Assembly: GCA_012861695.1 (NCBI GenBank)
Contig: JAAOOA010000200.1
Coordinates: forward strand, 257,001-321,000
Direction: 5' to 3'
Source of the DNA: Trematomus loennbergii
Lineage: Eukaryota; Chordata; Actinopteri; Perciformes; Nototheniidae
DNA length: 64,000 nucleotides
Both the position numbers and the translations under genes were made by a program. A model generated the notes under the pieces. It made no database searches. It saw only the letters and a list, made by a program, of their open reading frames with translations, and was not told the DNA's origin. Shown here piece by piece: positions 20,546 through 30,046 of the stretch (positions are counted from its first letter, which is position 1; each line of letters opens with the position of its first letter).

Positions 20546-22130
20546 ATGTAAACATTTATAACAAAAACACATACTTTTAAAAGACTTAAAATGGTCAAAA
20601 CTCAAGAAATGGTGTTTATCAAGGATGGCGGAGTGGTGGTATGAATTTGGCTTTCTGTCAAACACCTTGATAGCTCTCTTGTACAGCTGTTTTATGGGTT
20701 TCAGGTTTGTGGCACAAGCAAACGACCAGTTTGTAAAACAGTATTCAATGTGGGATAGAATCATACAGTGGAGGTATGACTTTGCAGCATTGACAGTTAA
20801 GAAAGGTCTGATTTGTTTAACATTTTGCAAGTTGAATTTAACGGTATTGGATACTTTCTTAATATGTTTCTTAAAAGTCAAGTTCGAGTCCAGTATGACT
20901 CCAAGATACTTGAAGTGGGGGACTAGTTCTATTTCTGCTCCGTTTAAAAACACATTGGATCCTTCGATTTTGACTGGTCGTTTACTGAACATCATGCATA
21001 CTGGTTTTTTGCATTTAACTGTAAGCAAATGTTGTTCAGCCAGTGTTGAACCTTGTCCAATGCATTAGAGAGACAGGATGAGATCATTTAAGTATTGTTC
21101 CCGTGTACAAAAATGAGCGCATCATCGGCATACATTTGTACATTCAAATCAGGACATACATTAGACAAGTCATTAATGTACAGAGAAAACAGTAATGGTC
21201 CAATAATGGAACCTTGTGGAACCCCAACAGGGTTCACAAGGTAGGGGGATTTGGTACCGTTGACCAAAACACACTGTTTTCTGTTCGATAAGTAAGATTT
21301 AATCCACTGTATTGAATCTGCTGAAACATTTAAATACGTCAGCTTTGTAAGGAGCACTTGGTGGTCAACAGTGTCAAAAGCCTTCCTGAGATCAAGGAAG
21401 ACAGCACCTACATATGGGCTCGTGTCCAACATAGATTTAACCTTTTCCACAAAGACACAGTTAGCTGTCTCAGTGGAGTGGTGAGCACGAAAACCAAACT
21501 GCATTGGGTGGAGTGGAGCGAAGCCTTTATCTAAATGTTTGATTAGTTTTGACACCCATTTCTCAGCTACCTTAGGGGAGGATGCTGATTGGTCTGTAGT
21601 TGGACATCATTGCCTTATCCCCAGATTTAAAAATCTGTATCACCGTGGCCACCTTCCAGGATGATGGAACTTCCCTCGTGCTGATAGATTGATTTACTAG
21701 CATACTAATTGGTTTTATTAGACCGTCAATATTTGTCTTTATAAAGTTGGTGTCGAAATCATCTGCATTTCCTTAAATTCCTGCACTGTAGATTTGGGAA
21801 GATGATGTTCCTTCCTGTCCCTAACTGACCCTCTCATTGAGAAGGAAGACATTGTATCATTCATTTTAGATATAAATAGATTACTGTTTTCACCAATGTC
21901 TTCAGAGGACAGAGTGTCCCCCCAATTAATCATTTTCACTGCCTCCATAAAACGTTGTTGCAGATTTTTGGGGATGAAGCGTGAACCCAAGGCAGGGGTT
22001 TTGGTGTGGCCATTAACCTTTTTTTTGTGAGTTTCCTGGCAAAAAGAACAAGAGTATGGTCAGAAAGACCAGTCAGGAAGTTGTAGGTTTTAACTATTCT
22101 GTCAGCTTTGTTTGTAAATAATAAATCTAT
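20546..22130 (-). pseudogene. Minus-strand LINE, RT part
   Basis: Minus-strand frames 21088-21555 and 20468-21028 encode reverse transcriptase: QFGFRAHHSTETANCVFVEK, VGAVFLDLRKAFDTVDHQVL, GVPQGSIIGPLLFSLYINDL and the catalytic MYADDALIF, then PHFKYLGVILDSNLTFKKHI. 21936-22196 holds the end of the endonuclease (TIDLLFTNKAD ... GLSDHTLVL). Frames are broken between. The 3' end stops within the coding region (CYKCLHGL), with no 3' UTR or tail. Confidence 0.85.
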
Positions 22131-22136
22131 CGTTAA

Positions 22137-22400
22137 ACTCACCAGCAACACAGAGTGGGCCTCGCTCGTGTGGAGGCTACTGCCAACTGTCATCACCGGC
22201 GCCGAGCACCCACGGCCCGGTGTGTTTTCCTGCGGAGGTGTGTTTTCCTGCGGAGGACCGAGCCCCGTTCAACTCACCAGCAACACAGAGTGGGCCTCGC
22301 ACGTGTGGAGGCTACTGCCAACTGTCATCGCCGGCGCCGAGCCCTGCAAGGCCAGTAGTCCGGGCCCCGTCTATCCAGGACGGGCTTCCATCGGCGGATC
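22137..22400 (+). repeat. Tandem repeat in LINE 5' region (two about 131-bp units)
   Basis: The word CTCACCAGCAACACAGAGTG occurs at 22138 and 22275, each followed by GTGTGGAGGCTACTGCC and CCGGCGCCGAGC. A 14-bp CGGAGG-containing word (TGTTTTCCTGCGGA) is itself doubled between them. Tandem 5' monomers are known promoter units in some LINEs; that role here is inference. Confidence 0.7.
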
Positions 22401-22769
22401 GGGTAGGCCTATGCTTACCTGCTGAGTGGATCTTGCCCCGCTCTTCCCCTCTGGCTATTACGATGGCGTATTTTCCTGTGTTCCTCTGCCTTGTCGTGGC
22501 ATGGAGTTTTAGCGGCTATGCTATCGGCAACCCAGACTCCATACGCCCGCGGCTGGTTACCACAGATGGTGTGACATCCACACTGGGCCATGAACATAAT
22601 GGATGGTTGTCGCATGTGATTAGTTTTGGAAATGTTTCTATTTGAATTACTGCCCTGGGTTCGCGAGATCTGTTGTTTTCCTGGGGCCTTCACCGTGGGA
22701 AACCCTACAGATGCCCTTTGCCAGTATTCTTCTTCTAACTCTTCTAGTCCCCCGATTATAACGAAATTT

Positions 22770-23635
22770 AAGCAGAAGTGCTTAATCATGTTGCTTCTTC
22801 TTCTGTCTGGTATTCAGCCTAATCCTGGTCCTTTAATGGCATGTAATACCCGACGGACTTTAAGAACCTGTCTGGGTTACACATCATCCATGTAAATGCT
22901 CGCAGCTTGCTTCCCAAAATGGATATGTTGCGAATTTGGTCAGAGTCAACTGGAGCTGATCTAATTATTGTTTCTGAGACTTGGCTTTCAAAGAAAATAT
23001 TGGATAAAGATGTCGGAATTGACGGCTTCAATATTTATCGTTCGGACCGCCCCAGGAAAGGTGGTGGCGTGGCGATTTACGTAAAACAAAATCTTGCTGC
23101 ACAGGTCATCTTCTCCAAATCTGCTGTTAAGCAGTTTGAAATTTTAGCACTAAAGATTGATTTATCTGGTGGTCAGTTTTTAACTGTTGTTGGTTGCTAT
23201 AGGCCCCCTTCTGCTACAAGCGACACATTATCCTCGCTAATGCAGCTTTTATCTCAACTACAGTTTAAGGAAATCATCATGGTAGGTGATTTTAACTGGG
23301 ACTGGCTTTCACCAGTGTCTGATGATTTTAAAGCTCATTGTATGTCTCTAAATTTTACACAAGTAATTGAAAGTCCTACTCGTCTTAACACCAGGTGTCT
23401 AGAAAAATCATCTCTTATCGATCTTTTAATTACTAATCAACCCCATAAATATACTGCAACCGGGGTCTTTGCTAATGACCTAAGTGATCATTGTCTAGTT
23501 GGTGCTATTAGGGATACCAAAATCCCCCGTACTAAACCCTGTGTTGTTCTGAAAAGAAATGTTAAGCACTTTATAGAGCAAGCCTTTCTTCATGACTTAG
23601 TTCATTTTAAATGGGATCGTATTTTTGATTGGTGA
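22770..23635 (+). CDS. LINE 2A-like tail and AP endonuclease domain
   Basis: An upstream frame ends LLLLLSGIQPNPGP (near 22830), resembling the NPGP-terminated peptides before endonuclease in several non-LTR elements. The 22907-23635 frame gives a 242-residue AP endonuclease: IIVSETWLS, GFNIYRSDRPRKGGGVAIYV, VVGCYRPPS, IIMVGDFNW, DLLITNQP and NDLSDHCLV carry the expected catalytic Glu, Asp-Asn and SDH motifs. It ends RIFDW-stop, overlapping the RT frame by 11 bp; one indel separates them. The domain is complete but probably not expressed as one protein. Confidence 0.85.
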
Positions 23636-25259
23636 TGTTGACGATGCTTGGAAGTATTTTTATGACAGTTTTAGTTATTTTTTAGATAAACATGCTCCGT
23701 TTCGCCGGTTCAGGGTGAAGGGCCGTTATACCCCCTGGTTCACTTCTGATCTGGCAGCCCTCTTACGCAAGAGGAATCTCCTTTGGGCTGCTGCGAGGAA
23801 GACAGGCTCTGAGGCTGACTGGCTTCTTTTTCGTCAACTACGTAATCGCTGTACTGCTTCCATTAAAAAAGCCAAAAGCGATTTTTACTTATCCCAGACC
23901 ACAGACAGTTTGAACGATCCTAGGAGATTTTGGCATGCCATAAAATCCCTCTCTGCCAGCTCTCGCTCCTTAGAGCTGCCTCCAAACATTGTTGTTGACT
24001 CCACCCCTGTGTCAAATAAGACAGAGATGCTTAATTGTTTTAATAAACATTTTATTGCGTCCAGTTCCTTGTTTGACACATTATCTTTTGGTAAATCATC
24101 TCCCTCCATCGCCAATAGTCATGCCTCCAGTAGCCACACTTTCTCCTTCAACCCCTTCAATGTTGGGGAGGTTTGTAAGGCTCTAAAGGGCCTAGACCCC
24201 AAAAAATCAGCAGGCCCGGACGATCTCCCCCCTTATTTCTTACGGCTAGCTGCAGATATTTTAGCCAAACCACTGTGTCATGTTTTTAATCTTTCTATAA
24301 CAAACAATGTCATTCCAGATGTTTGGAAAACTGCAAATGTTCTCCCCTTATTGAAAGGTGGTGATCCCATGGTGATGAATAATTACAGACCAATTTCCAA
24401 GCTCTCTATTTTAGCTAAAGTACTTGAAAGGCTGGTGAATGATCAAATCAAAGAATATTTAAGCTTGAACAACATTCTATCTCCTCACCAGTCAGGCTTT
24501 AGGAAGCAGCACAGTACAGTAACAGCTGCTTTGAAAGTAGTGAATGACATTGTCGAAAGCTTGGACGCAAAGAGCTACTGTGCTGCCCTTTTTATAGACT
24601 TATCCAAGGCTTTTGATACTGTGGACCATGGCATTCTATGCCAGAAGTTATCTCATATAGGCCTGTCTGACCAAGCTGTTGGTTGGTTTGAAAACTACCT
24701 TTCGAATCGCAAGCAATGTGTAAAATTCAGCGGTCTCTCCTCAAGCTTTCTTAATGTGCCCAGAGGTGTTCCTCAAGGTTCGGTCTTGGGACCGACCCTT
24801 TTTACTATTTATATAAATGATGTGGGTAAAAGCATTGATGCCTCTGTACATCTATATGCAGATGATACTGTTGTGTACTGTTGTGCTAGCACTGTTGCCC
24901 TTGCATTTGAACGTCTGCAGTCTGCTTTTGACACTTTTCAGTCACATCTGTTCCACCTTAGGTTGGTGTTAAACTCAGATAAGACAAAAGTCATGTTGTT
25001 TTCCAATAAGAAAAGGTTACCAACTGTTCTTCCCTGCATCATGTCTGCACAGCATAACCCCATTGAAGCTGTTAACACCTACAGATACTTAGGCATCACT
25101 ATAGATGAAAATCTCTGCTTCAAACAGCATATTGACAATCTCTTAAGGAAATTGAAATTAAAACTGGGATTCTTTTTTAGAAATAAGGCCTGCTTCTCCA
25201 CAAGTGCGAGGAAACAGCTTGTAGCTGCCACATTTTTGCCGCTCTTGGACTACGGATAG
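23625..25259 (+). pseudogene. LINE reverse transcriptase (3'-truncated)
   Basis: A 544-codon open frame. RT motifs in order are SAGPDDLPPYFLRLAADILA, PLLKGGDPMVMNNYRPISKL, HQSGFRKQHSTVTAALKVV, ALFIDLSKAFDTVDHGILCQ, RGVPQGSVLGPTLFTIYIND, LYADDTVVY and YRYLGITIDENL. The catalytic Asp residues (FID, YADD) are present. It ends at the insertion boundary, where FLPLLDYG meets a stop formed by foreign sequence, so roughly the last 100 residues usually found in this family are absent. Confidence 0.88.
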
Positions 25260-25740
25260 TCTTGGAGGTTTTGGTTATTCTAGTCGGTTGATCCATTAGT
25301 TGTATTAAGTTGTGTTTATCCGTGATCCGTTTTAAGCTTTTTCTATTTTGTTTGTCATTCCAGTTGATATTAAAGTCTCCTACAATAATTAGCTCTTTGT
25401 TGGAGTCACAGGAATTCAGCAGGAGTTTTACCTGGTCATAGAAATCCACCTTAGCGGTGGGTTGTCGATACAAGCAAATCATGGTGAGGGACATTTCCTC
25501 AGATAGTGTGATTTCCACACCAACACAATCAAACTCAATATTAGCTGGGAGTGCAATCTCCCTACAAGTAAAGGTATTCCTCACATAAAGCAACACACCC
25601 CCTCCTTTTCCCTTCAGTCTGTCCTTCCTAAACACATTATATCCTGACATAGATACAATAGAAGATGGTGACGACTGTTTTAGCCAAGATTCAGATATTC
25701 CCAAACAGTCAATATTGGACTCAAATTTAAATGTCCACTG
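25256..25740 (-). pseudogene. Minus-strand LINE, endonuclease part
   Basis: The minus-strand frame encodes an AP endonuclease: NIDCLGISESWLKQ, YNVFRKDRLKGKGGGVLLYV, MICLYRQPTAKVDFYDQVKL, LIIVGDFNINW and QPTRITKTSKT. It continues in frame at 22130 downward once the nested plus LINE is removed. The start of the element is absent; the L2 sequence resumes at about 25740. Confidence 0.85.
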
Positions 25741-25845
25741 AATAGTCCCTTCGGCATCAATGGCCACTCCATTCCCCTCTCCCCACTTGTAACGAGCCTA
25801 GGTGTGAAACTGGACTCATCTCTTTCATTCCAAGCACACATTCAG
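25741..25845 (+). pseudogene. L2-like LINE, RT fragment before hAT (copy 1)
   Basis: It encodes SIPLSPLVTSLGVKLDSSLS then FQAHIQ, the conserved segment after the YADD region of L2 RT. The hAT-like element begins immediately after. The next L2 residues (TVCQASYLHLRNISKM) are found in copy 2 at about 54851, right after the same hAT element's other end. Confidence 0.85.
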
Positions 25846-26550
25846 ACCCCATTTACACATTAACGAAACGGGTTGTATCCGCATAGTTTCTCTTGCGTAT
25901 AGCCCTTTCATTTACACAAGGCCGTAACAAAACAATAGAAATGGACCCCGCAAATGATAACGGGTCCCAAGGTGGATCGATCTGCAAACGGAACGCTCTG
26001 GGGGGTCAAATGGCTCCGTGTAATCGCCTCTATACGATCATTTATCGATAGATGAAGCCATAGCCCCGCCTCTCCCCACATCTGCTGCTCACTGCTGTAG
26101 CATGGTCAGTAGCAGTAGCACTAGCAGTAGCTACTGCTAGTGCTACTGCTACTGACCATGCTACAGATGTTAGTGCAAAAATCTACAGCTCCTCTACCAC
26201 AACCATCAGCAACAAGTGGACATGGAGAATTACATGAACTACATGTTGCTAAATCCACCGGGGCTAAAACAGAAGGGCAACCATGGCAACCATGCTCCGG
26301 GGTCTTCTTCGCTGCTTTTGGTGTTTTCTGGCGGCAGCAGCGCCACTTACAGGCCTGGCATATGTACTACAGCGTTTCCAGAGGGTCGAGCGGTCTCGTG
26401 TGAACAGACCATAGCCGTGGGAAGTAGGGGTGCTGGAGGTGCTGCAGCACCCCCTGTTGGCGAATGGTGTACTTTTTTGCGGGTTACTATTATGTTCATG
26501 TTACTGTTGAAATCTCTCCCACTTTTGGCCGCACCCCCTAAGTAAAATGA
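25846..26550. mobile_element. hAT-like non-autonomous element (copy 1, right end lost)
   Basis: The left end, CCCCATTTACACATTAACG, is related to the right end of the copy 2 element (read in reverse, CTTTACACGGGAACG). The interior has the family words GATAACGGGT and CGCTGCTTTTGG and a perfect 72-bp palindrome. The match to copy 2 stops at 26550, after AGTAAAATGA. It has no transposase. Confidence 0.75.
26095..26166. repeat. Perfect 72-bp palindrome
   Basis: Positions 26095-26130 and 26131-26166 are exact 36-bp reverse complements with no spacer, made of AGT/AGC trinucleotides (CTGTAGCATGGTCAGTAGCA...). The copy 2 element is deleted up to a point inside the corresponding right arm. Confidence 0.95.
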
Positions 26551-26780
26551 CCCACCTGTTCCACACTGCATTTTACTGACCGTCCTTTATTTTTATTTTA
26601 TTTATTTAATTTTTTTAACCTTTTATGCTCTTAACCTTTGATTTGTATTTGTTATATTACCATATTTTATTCAATATGCTCCTTTAGATATCTTTTTATT
26701 TTATAATTTTCTCCTTATAGCTTTGTGAAGCACCTTGAGATGACGTTCTCTTTAAAGTGTGCTATATAAATCAAATGCAT
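26551..26780 (+). mobile_element. LINE/SINE-type 3' tail (L2-like)
   Basis: AT-rich 3' UTR-like sequence ending TGAAGCACCTTGAGATGACG and AAGTGTGCTATATAAATCAA, the tail signature of L2-type elements in fish. No coding part is attached. Confidence 0.7.
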
Positions 26781-26825
26781 TGAGCTGTGACATGGAGAAG
26801 AGTGATGGACAGGTGGAGATCTCAC

Positions 26826-26908
26826 CTCTGAGCTTTGGTCTGGCTGTCATGTTCCCCAGAGCTTTTAGAGGGGGGGGCTTCCTCCTCTCTGTCCTCACAC
26901 TGATCCAT
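26826..26908 (-). CDS. NLR-type first coding exon (MDQCEDRE leader)
   Basis: Minus-strand ATG at 26908; the 27 codons plus 2 nt begin MDQCEDREEEAPPSKSSGEH and end DSQTKAQ before donor GTGAG. This leader is characteristic of fish NLRC3-like genes. The frame is open but there is an 8-C run, which is indel-prone. It lies upstream, on the same strand, of NLR copy 1, with the nested LINEs between. It may be an alternative or ancestral 5' exon of copy 1 or the remnant of another NLR. No following leader exon was found. Confidence 0.75.
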
Positions 26909-27600
26909 AGCAGAGCCCCCACCTTCACACAAACACAACAACATGCTCATTCATTACCACAAGCTTTACATCACAGGTAGTGCTCCTCCTCTCAGATATT
27001 CAGGAACCTTGTTGGAGCCTCAACAGGACCGGACCAGCCCAGAATGTTCCCACGGCCCCAGAACCACACAGAAACTCAGTGTGTTGACCCCTAAATATGT
27101 GTTAGTGTGTCACAGAGTATCACAGCTCACACAGTCACTTCAATGTACATCCACAGGTAATTACAGCCCAGCCCCCCACAAGATATCCCACACAACTGAA
27201 CTGCGCTCGCTAACCATTCAACAAAACTTCTTAGGTTTAGAAAAAATATAATTGTTTGGCTTAAAATATGTACGTTAATTACATGAAAGCAGTTACGGAC
27301 TTTAATTAAAATTAGGTCTTTTGTGAACTGATAAGAAATGTGTTTTTGATATATCATTGAAAATATGAAAAATAAGTTCCCTCAAATCTATGGGAAGAAT
27401 ATTTTCATTTTTTTATTTTTTTGAAATCTCCCATTTACTTTTCATGCAAATGTTTTGTATAGCCCAACATATATATCAAAACATGTACTGTTATATATTT
27501 TTTCGAATTTGGGCAATCTAGTCCCAGATGTATAATCTAAAATTTAAAAAAAAGATTTGACATTTTCAAGGCTCTTCAGTGAAACCAGGTCAGTGTTGGA
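26909..27600. other. Upstream of NLR leader exon, no gene
   Basis: About 120 bp beyond the leader exon is GC-balanced sequence typical of NLR 5' flanks. From about 27240 it becomes strongly AT-rich. No feature could be supported. Confidence 0.4.
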
Positions 27601-27890
27601 AGACGGGCCCTTCACACTCCTTCCCTTATTCAGACTATTAAGAGTTAGACAGAAAAACAGTCACGAGTTGTTAGAGCGGGTTCTGACTTGCCCTGCATTT
27701 TTATCTGATGACGAGAACTCAGAGAACAATCAGACTGCAATTCATTCTACCTGAAACACTGACAACAGTACATGGAGATCTTTCGAAACTCATTCTGCTT
27801 TCACTCAGAGAGAAACCTTCCACAATATTTCAGACAGATGTTTAGAGTCAGCATCAAGAAACATGTGTCCTGTTCAGTGTTGGGCAAGTT
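27601..27890. repeat. Local duplicate block, first copy
   Basis: Words such as CCCTTATTCAG, AGAACTCAGAGA and AACACTGACAACAGTACATG recur in the same order at 31300-31335 and 32567-32765. The second copy is split by about 1.2 kb of transposon sequence. The function is unknown. Confidence 0.75.
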
Positions 27891-28020
27891 AAATGTAATA
27901 CAGTATATTGTAGTGATCACTAATTTACTCATGTTACATAATTCACTCATGGAACTACGGGTTGGGGGTATTGTTTCCGCACGGACACATATGTTGACTG
28001 TACCTACTGTGTGCCCTCCT

Positions 28021-28145
28021 AACAGCTAACGACGACAGCTAACGGCTAGCAGCTACTAACAGCTAACGGCTAACGACGACAGCTAACGGCTAGCAGCTAA
28101 CGACGACTGACAACTAACAGCTAGCAGCTAACGGCTGACTGCTTC
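28021..28145. repeat. CAGCTAACGGCTAGC minisatellite
   Basis: Short units of (C)AGCTAACG(G/A)C and CTAGCAGCTAACG are repeated about ten times. The array sits exactly where the 5' LTR is interrupted. Confidence 0.85.
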
Positions 28146-28219
28146 CATATGTTAACATCTGACTGTTAACTCTTTTTGGTGGTGCCGGAGAGGAGGTTCG
28201 ACCAAGCCTGGTTGACCTT

Positions 28220-28980
28220 GTGTGGATCCTCTCACAATTTCGCCCACCTGTTTTTGATCGTGGACAGGACGACCCTTTTGAGCTTTTTCTGGTGCTGAGA
28301 GGAGGTTCGACCAGCCGGTCGACCTCGTGTGGACACTCTCGCTTTTTCACCACCTCGACGGCGGTTTCGGTTTTCATCGGCGCCTGCGTGGCGCACTTCT
28401 GGACCCCATCTCGCCTCTACAGTTTCGGACGTTGCCCTTGCTTTCATCGGCCCATGGGTGGCGCGCTTCGGGACCCTGTCTGGCCTCTTCTTTCGCCTCT
28501 GCAGCAGCTTCGGCCGTCACCCACGCCTTCATCGGCCCGTGGGTGGCGCACTCCCGGACCCTGCCTGGCCTCTCCTCTAACCACGGCTCATGGTTCGCCT
28601 CGACGGCGGCTTCGGACGTCGCCCAGGCTGTCATCGGCGCCTGGGTGGCGCACTTCTGGACCCCGTCTCGCCTCTCTCCTGTCCACGACTCTTTCCTCCG
28701 TGGAGACTGCTCCTGCCTCCCGGGGATGCCGCTCCTTCCTCCGAGGATTTTGTGCCCGCCGCCGCTGCGCGCTCGCCTGCGGCCGGGCTGCGCTCGCCTG
28801 CGGCCGGGCTGCGCTCCTCCCTGCTGGGGACCACCAGGATATTCACCCCGTCGCGGCACAGCGACCCAGCTTTCTACGGCTGGCGGATGTTGTCTTCATC
28901 CGCCACAACGGCCTCCTGCGGCCCCCTGTGGTGCTTCCTCCCGGACGCGAGGATTGTGTCCATGGTTGAATTCTGGGGGG
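28220..28980 (+). repeat. GC-rich repeated interior of the LTR element
   Basis: The unit TTCATCGGC(G/C)CNTGNGTGGCGC followed by ACTTC(T/C)GGACCC is repeated four times (near 28373, 28443, 28529 and 28629). All three forward frames and some reverse frames stay open for long distances because of low stop density in GC-rich repeats. I do not call a protein here apart from the integrase-like end. Confidence 0.7.
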
Positions 28981-29659
28981 GCTTGTGTAGTGATCACTAA
29001 TTTACTCATGTTACATAATTCACTCATGGAACTACGGGTTGGGGTGTTGTTTCCGCACGGACACGTATGTTGACTGTACCTACTGTATACCTACTGTGTG
29101 CCCTCCTTTCTCTTCTTCCCTTCTCTTCCCGGTCTTCAAGCCAGCAACATGTGCTTTTCTGTGCTCAATAAAGTAAACTTTGCACCTTCGATGCACCGCC
29201 TCCGACTCTCATCTCTCGGCACTACAATATATTACTTATTACTGTCTCTTTAAAGTAATAAGTTACATTAGAATATTACTGTCTCTGAAATGTCATGAGT
29301 TACACTACTTTTATATTACTTTTGAGTTACTTTCACCAAAATAACCGCAAAAGAATGGCTAGGTATTTTAAATGCTAAAATGTAGTTTAGTGCAGCTCAT
29401 TATACATCCAGTGAAGGGCAATGTGGTATAGCATACAAACTGTGTAGGCCCTTAAGGCTACTAACAACTTCTATTGCACGGCTTAGTTGAATCCTCAAGT
29501 CTGATTGGTCAATTCAGACACGTGACACGTTGTTAATACAGTAGTACAGACCGCTGTCAAGGACTATAAAGACCGTTGCTAAGGAGGATCAAGAAAGAGA
29601 AAGGAAAAGAGGTTAAAAGACGGAGCGCTGTACGTCAGATAAATCACCAGAAGAAGGCA

Positions 29660-30020
29660 GAGAGGAAGTAAACACTAACAGGAACACGGTATGGACTACA
29701 GACAGGAAGTAAACACTAACAGGAACACGGTATGGACTACAGCCAGGAAGTAAACACTAACAGGAACACGGTATGGACTACAGAGAGGAAGTAAACACTA
29801 ACAGGAACACGGTATGGACTACAGACAGGAAGTAACACTAACAGGAACACGGTATGGACTACAGACAGGAAGTAAACACTAACAGGAACACGGTATGGAC
29901 TACAGACAGGAAGTAAACACTAACAGGAACACGGTATGGACTACAGACAGGAAGTACACACTAACAGAACACGGTATGGACTACAGACAGGAAGTAAACA
30001 CTAACAGGAACACAGAATGG
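29660..30020. repeat. 41-bp tandem repeat, about nine copies
   Basis: The unit contains GGAAGTAAACACTAACAGG and AACACGGTATGGACTACAGA. Copies are almost identical, with single-base length changes, indicating recent expansion or expansion-prone sequence. Confidence 0.92.
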
Positions 30021-30046
30021 GCTCTGCAGTGTTAAAGGACTTTGTG

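Larger units (their letters stand above)
22131..25255 (+). mobile_element. Plus-strand CR1/L2-like LINE nested in the minus-strand LINE
   Basis: The insert splits the endonuclease of the minus LINE: ITKTSKT lies on one side and IDLLFTNKAD on the other, rejoining in frame with only a 2-bp (AT) overlap. It holds a tandem 5' region (22.14-22.4 kb), an N-terminal segment ending GIQPNPGP, an AP endonuclease and a reverse transcriptase. It ends at LPLLDYG in the RT carboxyl region with no 3' UTR or tail. That is odd for target-primed reverse transcription, which preserves 3' ends. Confidence 0.85.
6906..26550. repeat. Segmental duplication, copy 1 (19.6 kb)
   Basis: From AGAGGGAGCGAGCTG at 6906 to AGTAAAATGA at 26550 this region matches 45164-54731 in the same order and orientation, with long near-identical stretches. 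Copy 1 is larger because of a palindromic insert (10.49-12.32 kb), two more LRR exons, a TTAA-flanked insert (15.77-17.90 kb), nested LINEs (about 20.55-25.74 kb) and the left half of a hAT element. Copy 1 lacks the hAT element at 46.85-47.64 kb and about 195 bp at 46.26-46.46 kb. The proximal breakpoint separates copy 1 from the B30.2 exon that copy 2 retains. Confidence 0.93.
27908..29227 (+). mobile_element. Non-autonomous Ty3/gypsy-like LTR retrotransposon
   Basis: LTRs start TGTAGTGATCACTAATTTAC at about 27909 and 28986. The 3' LTR ends GGCACTACA near 29226 and carries AATAAA. A G-run precedes the 3' LTR as a polypurine tract. ATAT flanks both sides as a likely target duplication. The 5' LTR is complete only to GTGTGCCCTCC (28020), then a TAACGGC-type minisatellite replaces its end and the primer site. 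The interior has no gag or RT; near its 3' end ADVVFIRHNGLLRPPVVLPP resembles the carboxyl end of gypsy integrases. Confidence 0.7.
27891..29450. mobile_element. Probable MITE (GTGTTGGGCAAGTTA-type) hosting the LTR element
   Basis: The sequence before the 5' LTR (CAGTGTTGGGCAAGTTAAAT) and after the 3' LTR (ATATTACTTATTACTG ... GAGTTACTTTCACC) together resemble a known class of fish DNA-transposon ends rich in GTTAC and AGTAAT. The right end is not defined. Confidence 0.4.

Noticed and set aside
28220..29073. Two overlapping plus-strand frames of about 249 codons as a gene
   Set aside because: GC-rich tandem repeats leave several frames open at once on both strands; only the short integrase-like end has family resemblance.
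29660..30020. CRISPR-like array
   Set aside because: 41-bp units are directly contiguous, with no spacers and no cas genes.
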